30,301 nt of DNA, from positions 1 through 30,301 of the forward strand of contig JBJXFK010000196.1 of NCBI GenBank assembly GCA_046155505.1. Direction: 5' to 3'. How positions within the stretch are numbered: the stretch's first letter is position 1; each line of letters starts with the position of its first letter. The notes below the pieces were generated by a model that was not told the DNA's origin, searched no databases, and was given only the letters and a program-made list of their open reading frames with translations. Shown here piece after piece: positions 8,174 to 14,824 of the stretch. A program made the translations under genes and the position numbers. The stretch comes from JBJXFK01 sp046155505. Lineage in GTDB: Bacteria; Planctomycetota; Phycisphaerae; UBA1845; Fen-1342.

Positions 8174-9046
8174 ATGGCCGGGTTTGTGTTCCGTTATTCG
8201 CCACTATTAATGGTAAGCATGGCCGTCGCGGTCGCGACCACGGGCTGCGCCTCGGGAGATCGCAAACAGGATTCGCCGCCGACATCGGCCGCGACGAACG
8301 ACAGCGGAGGCGCGACCGACGCGGCAAAGGAAGCCGACAAGCCCGCCGACGCGAAGGAAGAAGCCGAGAAGGCGGAGAAGGAGCGGCGCGAGCTGACGCG
8401 GAAAGTGGCGCGGGCGAAGCGTGAGCTGGAAGCCGGCAAGCAGCGACAGGTGAAAACCAAACTCTCCGCCGAACACGCGACGGTGAATCAGAAGAAGGCC
8501 GCAGACGATGCGCAACATGAATTGACGCTGACGCAGCGTAAGCACAAGACGCTGGTGGACAAGTCGATCCCGGAACGCATCGCACGGGCCGATCTGGGCT
8601 TTGCGGGTGCGCAGGATGGCTACAAGGAAGCTGACGAGGAATACAAGCAACTCGAGATGATGTACAACGAGGATCAGTTCGCGGACAAAACCAAGGAAAT
8701 CGTGCTCGAACGCGGCAAGCGGCGGCTCGAACGATCGAAGCGATACCTGGAAATCGAAACGGGCGTGATCGACGTGTTGAAGAAGGAGACGATTCCAGTC
8801 GAGCTGATCGAGAGCGAGAAGGGCCTCGCCGACAAGCGCGAAGCGGTCGAGCGATTGAAGCGCGATCACGCACTGGCCGACCTCGATACGCAGATGTCAC
8901 TATTCGCGGCTGAGACGGAGATCATGCGTCTGATCGATGACATCGAAGATGCCGAGCGCGAACTGGCCGAGTCTGAGAGGAAGCAAAAAGAAAAGGCCGA
9001 AAAGGCGGCGACACAGGCGGCAACTACGCAGGCGGCCAACCAGTGA
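8174..9046 (+). CDS. coiled-coil lipoprotein
   Basis: A 290-residue protein starting at 8174, where AAGGAG lies eight nt upstream; the longer frame from 8066 lacks this. MAGFVFRYSPLLMVSMAVA then VATTGC gives a lipoprotein signal with the lipidated Cys at about 25. After a Ser/Thr/Ala-rich linker the rest is almost wholly charged alpha-helix (EEAEKAEKERRELTRKVARA, KQLEMMYNEDQF, LIDDIEDAERELAESERKQK) and should form long coiled coils. It ends in an Ala/Thr/Gln-rich tail. It is likely an envelope-anchored structural or spacer protein; no catalytic motif is seen. A near-consensus TATGAT (8098-8103) may be its promoter -10. A perfect 25-bp inverted repeat follows its stop by 18 bp. Confidence 0.75.
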   Translation: MAGFVFRYSPLLMVSMAVAVATTGCASGDRKQDSPPTSAATNDSGGATDAAKEADKPADAKEEAEKAEKERRELTRKVARAKRELEAGKQRQVKTKLSAEHATVNQKKAADDAQHELTLTQRKHKTLVDKSIPERIARADLGFAGAQDGYKEADEEYKQLEMMYNEDQFADKTKEIVLERGKRRLERSKRYLEIETGVIDVLKKETIPVELIESEKGLADKREAVERLKRDHALADLDTQMSLFAAETEIMRLIDDIEDAERELAESERKQKEKAEKAATQAATTQAANQ

Positions 9047-9064
9047 CGCGCAGTTTGTCAGCGC

Positions 9065-9127
9065 GGGGAGCATCGGCCTCCGGCCGGTGCGAATGGAAAA
9101 CACACCGGCCGGAGGCCGATGCTCCCC
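9065..9127. repeat. perfect 25-bp inverted repeat (hairpin)
   Basis: Arms 9065-9089 and 9103-9127 are exact reverse complements (cores catcggcctccggccggtg and caccggccggaggccgatg), separated by a 13-nt loop. The hairpin lies between the coiled-coil lipoprotein stop (9046) and the next start (9157). It could end or attenuate transcription, though there is no U-tract after it. It may instead be a mobile palindromic repeat. No second copy is seen in this window. Confidence 0.85.
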
Positions 9128-9156
9128 ATGCGCGCGCGACGCACTCGCGCGGTAGG

Positions 9157-10326
9157 ATGCTGCGCACATGCACGCTTGTGGCGGTGCTACTTGTGTTTGC
9201 GATGTTGAACACACCCGATGCGATGGCGCAGTCGCAGCCGAGCGATCCGCCGTCGGGCGATGCGGTGCTCTCGTCGATTCAGCGTGGTGTGGGATTTCTG
9301 CTGAAGGATCAGAACGCGGACGGCTCGTGGGGTGGCGCGCGGGGCGGGATCTACACATTCACGGGTGATGTCTGGAGCAACCCCGCGACGCACAAGTCGT
9401 GGCGCGTCGCGACCACCGGGCTGGCGTGCGTGGCGCTGCTGCACAGCAGCGAGATCGAAGCGGCGCAGCAGGCGATCCGGCGCGGCGTCGATTATTTGAT
9501 TATGAACTTCGATGTCGGGCGGCCCAACGAATGGGACACGATGGATTGCTGGGCGTACATCTACGCCTTGCAGGCCTTCGCCGAGACCATGCGTGAGAAA
9601 GACCTGATCGCCGCCGACGTGCAGGCGCGGATTCGCGAACTGTCGCCGCGGCTGATGCTGCGCCTGCGGCAATCGCAGTCGCTCAGCGGCGGATGGGGAT
9701 ATCTTGAGTTTGACGCGCCGCGAACGGCGCAGCCGCAATGGGCGACGAGTTTCACGACGGCGGCGGGCGTGGTCGCGCTGGTCGAGGCGAAGCGAAGCGG
9801 GTTGGCGATTGATGAGGATGTGTTGCTGCGGGCGCGGCGCGCGGTGGAGCGCTGCCACATGCCGAGCGGGGCGTACACATATTCGGTGCAGGCGATCAAC
9901 GATCCGCGCAGCAGCGAGTGGATCGATCAGATCAAGGGTTCGCTGTCGCGAATTCAGTCGTGCAACGTTGCGATCCTGCTGGCGGGCGGCGAGATGCCGG
10001 TCGAGCGGCTCCGCACCGGGATTCGGCAATTTTTTGAGTATCACCGCTTTCTCGACATCGCCCGCAATCGACCGATTCCGCATGAGACGTACTACCTCAA
10101 TTCCGGGTATTTCTACCTATTCGGGCATTACTACGCGGCTCGCGTGATCGCGGCGATGCCCGAGGGCGAGCGGGCGGACCTGTGGTCGCGTCTGCAACGC
10201 GAGATCATGAAGACGCAGCAGCGCGACGGGTCGTTGTGGGATTACGACATGCACGCGTATCACAAGCCGTACGGGACGGCGTATGGGCTGCTGGGGCTGG
10301 CGATGTCGGTTGAGGCAGGCCGGTAA
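9157..10326 (+). CDS. secreted prenyltransferase/squalene-cyclase-repeat protein
   Basis: A 389-residue exported protein. MLRTCTLVAVLLVFAMLNT followed by PDAMAQ is a cleavable signal peptide with an AMA-Q site. The mature part has the spaced repeats of the (alpha/alpha)6 barrel superfamily of prenyltransferases and terpenoid cyclases: FLLKDQNADGSWGG, LRQSQSLSGGWGYLEF and IMKTQQRDGSLWDYDMHAY, with matching helices such as ATTGLACVALL. No DxDD or other cyclase catalytic motif is visible, so a binding or unknown hydrolytic role is as likely as cyclase activity. Secreted proteins of this kind are abundant in planctomycetes. The ATG at 9157 is chosen because it places the signal peptide at the N-terminus; the longer frame from 9043 would translate the palindromic repeat. 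Confidence 0.75.
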   Translation: MLRTCTLVAVLLVFAMLNTPDAMAQSQPSDPPSGDAVLSSIQRGVGFLLKDQNADGSWGGARGGIYTFTGDVWSNPATHKSWRVATTGLACVALLHSSEIEAAQQAIRRGVDYLIMNFDVGRPNEWDTMDCWAYIYALQAFAETMREKDLIAADVQARIRELSPRLMLRLRQSQSLSGGWGYLEFDAPRTAQPQWATSFTTAAGVVALVEAKRSGLAIDEDVLLRARRAVERCHMPSGAYTYSVQAINDPRSSEWIDQIKGSLSRIQSCNVAILLAGGEMPVERLRTGIRQFFEYHRFLDIARNRPIPHETYYLNSGYFYLFGHYYAARVIAAMPEGERADLWSRLQREIMKTQQRDGSLWDYDMHAYHKPYGTAYGLLGLAMSVEAGR

Positions 10327-10329
10327 GGC

Positions 10330-10385
10330 GGGGACGAGGGGACAAGGGAACAACGGAACAAGGGGACAAAGGGACAACGGGGTTT
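10330..10385. repeat. GGGACAA/GGAACAA low-complexity tract
   Basis: About 56 bp of degenerate repeats of ggggacaa, gggaacaa and ggaacaa, beginning four bases after the stop of the prenyltransferase-repeat gene and ending 35 bp before the next gene. The purine-rich strand bias is strong. No coding role is apparent. Confidence 0.55.
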
Positions 10386-10419
10386 CCGCGTCCGGCAAGT
10401 TCTTGATGGCAGCCGTGTC

Positions 10420-10635
10420 ATGAGTGCTAAAGTCTGTCCTAACTGTAAGCGGCTTGTCGACGAGCGGAGCCGATATTGTGACTGTGGTTACGATTGGTTG
10501 GAAGGTCGTGTGCATGTCGCCCTTGCGCCGCGGACTGGACCGCCCGACAGCATTACGTTTCCGCTCGTCGTGATCGTTCTCGCCTTTGTCGCACTCGCAT
10601 CGTATGTCGTTGCTCTGTACATGGGCGCGCCATGA
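10420..10635 (+). CDS. small zinc-ribbon membrane protein
   Basis: A 71-residue protein with CPNCKRLVDERSRYCDCGYDW at residues 6-26. Its four Cys (CPNC then CDCG) make a short zinc ribbon resembling the UPF0547 type. A single membrane helix follows near the C-terminus (ITFPLVVIVLAFVALASYVV). The ribbon would face the cytoplasm if the N-terminus is inside. There is no strong ribosome-binding site before the ATG, which lowers certainty, but the Cys spacing and a clean membrane segment are unlikely by chance. Its function is not known. Confidence 0.6.
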   Translation: MSAKVCPNCKRLVDERSRYCDCGYDWLEGRVHVALAPRTGPPDSITFPLVVIVLAFVALASYVVALYMGAP

Positions 10636-10791
10636 AACGGTGGACAGGAGGCGGTTGGTTTGCGGAATCCGCACGGTGGGCAGTGTACAATTTCGCGGGA
10701 GCCAGCGGCGTGGCGGATCGCGTCGGGAAATAGCTCCGCGAATTTGCCTGCGTGCAAAAGACCCCGGCCCGCGCGGCCGAGTGAGGATACG

Positions 10792-11910
10792 ATGACGCGG
10801 TTTCAGCAGATCACCGGATTTGGACAGGCGCTTTGGCTCGATTTCATCAGCCGCGAATTGCTGGTCACGGGCCAGCTTCGCGAGTTGATCAATGAAGGCC
10901 TCACCGGGCAGACCAGCAACCCGACAATTTTTCAGAAAGCGATTTCGGGCGGCAGCGAATATGACGTGCAGATTCGCGAGCTGGTGCGGGCCGGCAAAAA
11001 CGCAACTGAAATCTACGAGGCGCTGGCCATCCAGGACATCGGCGACGCGGCCGACAACTTGCGCCCGATTTATAACGAGACGCACGCGCGCGACGGGTTC
11101 ATCAGCATCGAGGTGAGTCCCAAGCTCGCACACGACACGGATGGCACGATCGCGGAGGCGCGGCGGCTGCACACGGCCATCGGTCGGCCCAATGTGATGA
11201 TCAAGGTGCCCGCGACCGAAGCCGGCATTCCGGCGATTCGAACGCTGATCGGCGACGGCATCCATGTAAACGTGACGCTGATCTTCAGCGTTTCGATGTA
11301 TGAGAAAGTGATGGAGGCGTATCTCGGCGGGTTGCAGATGTTGCTTGAAAAGGGCAAGCCGCTGGGGCTGGTGGCGTCGGTGGCGTCGTTCTTTGTCAGC
11401 CGCGTCGATACGGTGGTGGACAAGCTGCTGGCCGACCGCGTGAAGGCGGGCGAGACGGGACTGGACGCGCTCGTGGGTCAGGCGGCGATCGCGAATGCCA
11501 AGGTCGCGTATGACTGCTACAAGAAGGTGTTTGAGGGATCGCCGTTCGCGTCGCTGAAAAAGGCCGGCGGACGGGTGCAGCGTCCGCTGTGGGCGAGCAC
11601 GAGCACCAAGAATCCGAACTATCCGTCGACGAAGTACATCGATACGTTGATCGGGCCGAACACGGTGAACACCGTGCCGATGGATACGCTTGACGCGATC
11701 CGTCAGCACAGCAGCCCGGCCCGCACGATCGACATGGATGTCGAGCAGGCGTATGGCGTGATGGAGAAGCTCGCGACGGTCGGCATCAACATGGGGCAGG
11801 TTACCGAGCAGTTGCTGATCGACGGCGTGAAGTCGTTCGCCGATTCGTTTGAGAAAATGCTGGGCGATGTCGAGGCGAAACGGGCGAAGCTGGCCACGCG
11901 CACGGCGTGA
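10792..11910 (+). CDS. tal: transaldolase
   Basis: Transaldolase moves a dihydroxyacetone unit between sugar phosphates in the non-oxidative pentose phosphate pathway. The 372-residue length and sequence fit the longer mycobacterial/actinobacterial-type Tal. Motifs are GLTGQTSNPTIFQKAI (37-52), FISIEVSP (103-110), NVMIKVPAT with Schiff-base Lys 138, NVTLIFS, and LWASTSTKNPNYPSTKYID near 265-283. GAGG six nt before the ATG at 10792 supports the start. The frame continues upstream to 10660, but without start support. It sits alone in a plus-strand run; no transketolase or glucose-6-phosphate dehydrogenase gene is nearby. Confidence 0.92.
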   Translation: MTRFQQITGFGQALWLDFISRELLVTGQLRELINEGLTGQTSNPTIFQKAISGGSEYDVQIRELVRAGKNATEIYEALAIQDIGDAADNLRPIYNETHARDGFISIEVSPKLAHDTDGTIAEARRLHTAIGRPNVMIKVPATEAGIPAIRTLIGDGIHVNVTLIFSVSMYEKVMEAYLGGLQMLLEKGKPLGLVASVASFFVSRVDTVVDKLLADRVKAGETGLDALVGQAAIANAKVAYDCYKKVFEGSPFASLKKAGGRVQRPLWASTSTKNPNYPSTKYIDTLIGPNTVNTVPMDTLDAIRQHSSPARTIDMDVEQAYGVMEKLATVGINMGQVTEQLLIDGVKSFADSFEKMLGDVEAKRAKLATRTA

Positions 11911-11982
11911 GCGTGCCGGAGTTTCTACGCGCAATGCGTCTGTAAGCGACTACCATGCGTATTCCTCACGGAGGGGAATCGC

Positions 11983-13014
11983 ATGATCCAGAGTTTCACG
12001 TCGTCCGCGGCGCTGCGCGCCGTACTCGTTGCTTGTGCGCTCGGTTGGTTCGCGTCGCCCGTCGTCGCGCAGACGGAAGTATGGACCAGCCTGCGCATTC
12101 AGCAGGAACTCGACACGCGCGGCGTGTGTCAGTTGCCGGCCGGCAATCACAACATCAACGTACCGATCCGGCTGCGGGCGGGAAATCGGCTGGTCGGCAC
12201 AGGCTACAACACGCGGCTCAACTACACCGGCGGCGGACCGATCGCGATCGTGTTCGGCGAGGTGGGCGCGCACAATTTCGCTTGCTATCTCGACAACATC
12301 AGCCTTCTCGGCGGCGGCGTGAAAGTCGCCGCCTACGCGCAGCACTGCGCGATCGAGCGTGTGTGGATCAACGGGTCGTCAGGCGACGGGCTGCGAATCG
12401 ACGGTGTCGGCGAGCGATTGAAAGTCAGTCACGTCATCTGTTGGGACAACGCGGGGCACGGGTTCGCGGTGCGTTCGACGGGGTCGAACAACGGTGTATT
12501 CTTCGACCACTGTAGTGCTCAGGAGAACGGCGGATTCGGGCTGTATCTCGAAACGGCGGCTCAAAACGCGTCGCTCAACGGATGTGTCGTGCGTGATTGC
12601 ACGTTTCAGAGCAACGGCGATGGCGGGCAGGTGTATGCCGAGGTGCTGATACGCGGGTTCGTGGGTGCGACGCGATTCGAAAACGTGTGGATCGAGAATA
12701 CGGCGCCGCACATGCGCGTCGGAATTCGCACCGAGGGGATCAGCTATGCACAACCGACGGGCGGGCCGATTGTGCGCAGGCCAGGACGGGTCGTATTTGT
12801 CGGCAATAACACGATTTCGCTGATGCCGCGAGCGATTGAGTTTGTGGATTGCTTCGAGTGCGTGATCGATCAGTTGCAGGCCGCTCCGGCTACGGCGCAA
12901 GTGCGCTGGCGCAGCGCTCCGGGCGGCGGCGACGCGATCGGCTGCACGCGGCCGCGGGGGGATATGTTGCTGTTGCCGGCGACGCAGCTTATTGCGGATC
13001 CGTTGTTGCGGTAG
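11983..13014 (+). CDS. secreted right-handed beta-helix (pectate-lyase-like) protein
   Basis: A 343-residue exported protein with an N-terminal signal peptide (AVLVACALGWFASPVVAQ, cleavage after VVA). The body has irregular beta-helix rungs rich in N, G, V and C (IERVWINGSSGDGLRIDG, VSHVICWDNAGHGFAVRS, FDHCSAQENGGFGLYLE, CTFQSNGD), typical of the pectin-lyase-fold superfamily. Such folds bind or cut polysaccharides, but no family-specific catalytic residues can be assigned. Several Cys may pair outside the membrane. GGAGGGG six nt before the ATG is a very good ribosome-binding site. It ends 39 bp from the convergent protease gene, with no obvious shared terminator. Confidence 0.75.
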   Translation: MIQSFTSSAALRAVLVACALGWFASPVVAQTEVWTSLRIQQELDTRGVCQLPAGNHNINVPIRLRAGNRLVGTGYNTRLNYTGGGPIAIVFGEVGAHNFACYLDNISLLGGGVKVAAYAQHCAIERVWINGSSGDGLRIDGVGERLKVSHVICWDNAGHGFAVRSTGSNNGVFFDHCSAQENGGFGLYLETAAQNASLNGCVVRDCTFQSNGDGGQVYAEVLIRGFVGATRFENVWIENTAPHMRVGIRTEGISYAQPTGGPIVRRPGRVVFVGNNTISLMPRAIEFVDCFECVIDQLQAAPATAQVRWRSAPGGGDAIGCTRPRGDMLLLPATQLIADPLLR

Positions 13015-13053
13015 AGGTCGGCTCGCTGTGGTCGAACGCCGGGAATCCCTCCC

Positions 13054-14571
13054 TTACGGTCGGGGCTCGGTTTCGCGCTCGCTGCGCTCGCGGTCACTCG
13101 CTTGCGCGTCGCGTTCGGATCGTCCCGCGGGTTTGATCCACTCAACCCACACCTGGCAGCGCGGGTAATCGACGGTGAAGCTGTTTGTCTCGCGGAGGAT
13201 CGGCATGCCGACGAGGACGGGCACGTCCATGCCGAGGATTGGGGCGAAGACTGAATCGAGGACTTCGAGACCCAGGCCGCCGACGTTTTCTTTTGTGCGG
13301 CCGAAGATTTCGAGCGTGATGCCCGGGACGAGATTCATGCCGGCGGTGCCGCCTTCGCCGACACCCATGCCGCCGACGCTGGGCAGCGGGGTGACTTCGC
13401 GGTTTGGGAACCACTCTTTCAACTTGCGCGGCGACGTGGCGACCGCTTCGGCACCGCTGTCGATCAGGGCGAGCGTTTTCTCGCGTTGCGCGGTGACGGG
13501 CACGAGAATTTTCGCGTCGCCGATGATGCGCGTCTGATGCTCGTCGCCGGCGGTCGGCGGCTGATCGGTTGAGGGCAGGATGTGCAGCTTGCCATGCTGG
13601 AAGTCGAGCGTCATGCGCGCTTTGCCGAAGATGCCCGTGCCGATGATGCCGTCGAGGAGCGCGTCCATCGGCGGCGGCATGACGAACGAGCGCGTGACGA
13701 CGCGTTTCATCTCGATGTCGCCGATGCTGAGTTCGTCGATCAGTGCCTGGTGCGACTCCTGCGAACCTGAAACGCCGCGAACGGTCGCGGTGCCGAGCGA
13801 CTTGATTTTGAGTTCGTCGGCGATCGCCTGATTAATCGAGAGGACGATGCTGCCGCCGGTGTCGACGATGAAGCGGTATGGGCCTTTGCCGTTGATGAAT
13901 ACATCGACGGCGGGCAGGCTGGCAATGGCCATGAGCGGCATGGGGGCGGAGCCGTGCTTGCGAATCTGATTGACCGGCTGGGTGCCGATGGCGTCGAAGA
14001 ATTCGGGCAGGCCGCCGATGGATTCTAGCAGATATGCGTCGGGGTAGCCGTTGTCGGCGCTGATGCCGCGCGCGCATTCGCGGATGCGTTTGGCGAAGCC
14101 GTCGAAGCGGTCGTGCAGCATGTGTGCACTGAGGGCGGCGAATTGCTGGGCGGCGCTGGCGTCTTTGCAGGTGATCAGGCGGTCGGCGAGTTTCAGGGCA
14201 AGTTCGTTGTTGCCGCGGGCCATTTCGATTGCGATGAGCGTGCTGAGCGCGACGGGGTCGGTCGAGTCGGCGGCAATTTTTGTTGCGAGTTGCTCGGCCT
14301 CGCCGATGCGGCCGCAGCGCCAGAGCCAGCGCAGCCGCATCGCGGTGATGCGCGGATCGTCGGCGAATTTGAGCGCGGCGATCGCGGGCACGGTGCCGAG
14401 GGCGTGCGGGGCATCGGCTTTCCACGCGGTTTCCAGCGCGGCGGCGACGGATTCGGCGGTGGGCTTGAACTCTGCCTCGTGAACGATGTCGGGCAGTTTG
14501 TCTGCCCAAGGGTTCTTGGCGGGCTCTGCGCCGGCGAAGGCGAGGAAGAGAATCAGCCACGGTGCGATCAT
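13054..14571 (-). CDS. exported aspartic protease with two retropepsin-like motifs
   Basis: A 505-residue protein. MIAPWLILFLAFAGAEPA is a signal peptide, with AGGAG five to six nt before the ATG at 14571. Residues 30-200 are helical and TPR-like. Two aspartyl-protease units follow: FIVDTGGSIVLS (234-245, D237) with LLDGIIGTGIFG (305-316), and ALIDSGAEAVATS (368-380, D371) with PILGMDVPVLVGMPIL (444-459). Bacterial retropepsin-like proteins often have one motif and dimerise; a tandem pair could form a pepsin-like active site within one chain. The last 20 or so residues (from RSERD, rich in R/E/S) are encoded by a dispersed repeat (13095-13119 and its surroundings), so the native C-terminus was probably near EWIKPAG. 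It lies downstream of kinase 1. Confidence 0.78.
   Translation of the reverse strand: MIAPWLILFLAFAGAEPAKNPWADKLPDIVHEAEFKPTAESVAAALETAWKADAPHALGTVPAIAALKFADDPRITAMRLRWLWRCGRIGEAEQLATKIAADSTDPVALSTLIAIEMARGNNELALKLADRLITCKDASAAQQFAALSAHMLHDRFDGFAKRIRECARGISADNGYPDAYLLESIGGLPEFFDAIGTQPVNQIRKHGSAPMPLMAIASLPAVDVFINGKGPYRFIVDTGGSIVLSINQAIADELKIKSLGTATVRGVSGSQESHQALIDELSIGDIEMKRVVTRSFVMPPPMDALLDGIIGTGIFGKARMTLDFQHGKLHILPSTDQPPTAGDEHQTRIIGDAKILVPVTAQREKTLALIDSGAEAVATSPRKLKEWFPNREVTPLPSVGGMGVGEGGTAGMNLVPGITLEIFGRTKENVGGLGLEVLDSVFAPILGMDVPVLVGMPILRETNSFTVDYPRCQVWVEWIKPAGRSERDAQASDRERSERETEPRP
13095..13119. repeat. 25-bp dispersed repeat, copy 1 (inside the protease C-terminus)
   Basis: These 25 bases (core actcgcttgcgcgtcgcg) are an exact reverse complement of 29803-29827, about 16.7 kb away. 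Flanking bases on both sides are also rich in gcgctcg-type words. Here the repeat is read as the final codons of the aspartic protease. Confidence 0.75.
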
Positions 14572-14682
14572 GAGTGCTCCTGTCGGCAGTTTGACCGGAC
14601 GGATTGTAGTGGGCGATTGGGGCGTCGCGGGTTTGGTCGCGCGGGTGCGTTGGGGGAACCGCGATTGATCGACGCAGGATTC

Positions 14683-14710
14683 GATTTTGGATCTTGGATT
14701 TTGGAATTGG
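14683..14710. repeat. GATTTTGGA repeat, copy 1
   Basis: Units of gattttgga/atcttgga, the reverse complement of the ccaaaatc tract at 28158-28196. It lies in the 253-bp spacer 14572-14824 between kinase 1 and the protease gene. Apart from this and the CACGGAT tract, I see nothing in that spacer. Confidence 0.6.
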
Positions 14711-14746
14711 CGAGTCACGCCGGCTGAGTGGGACGGGGAAGAGACT

Positions 14747-14778
14747 TTGCCACGGATTGCACGGATGTTCACGGATGG
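14747..14778. repeat. CACGGAT low-complexity repeat
   Basis: Three spaced units, cacggattg, cacggatgtt and cacggatgg, in the same spacer as the GATTTTGGA repeat. No second copy is seen in this window. Confidence 0.5.
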
Positions 14779-14824
14779 GGAGATGGAGGGTGGTGCGCGT
14801 GCAGGAGCGAAGGCACTCTGCCGC

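Noticed and set aside
9043..9156. Start of the prenyltransferase-repeat gene at 9043
   Set aside because: It would translate the perfect inverted repeat; the signal peptide begins at 9157.
10117..11934. Minus-strand ORF of 605 codons opposite transaldolase
   Set aside because: The plus strand encodes a full, motif-complete transaldolase; the opposite frame is Arg/His-rich with no domain and is open because of high GC at codon position 3.
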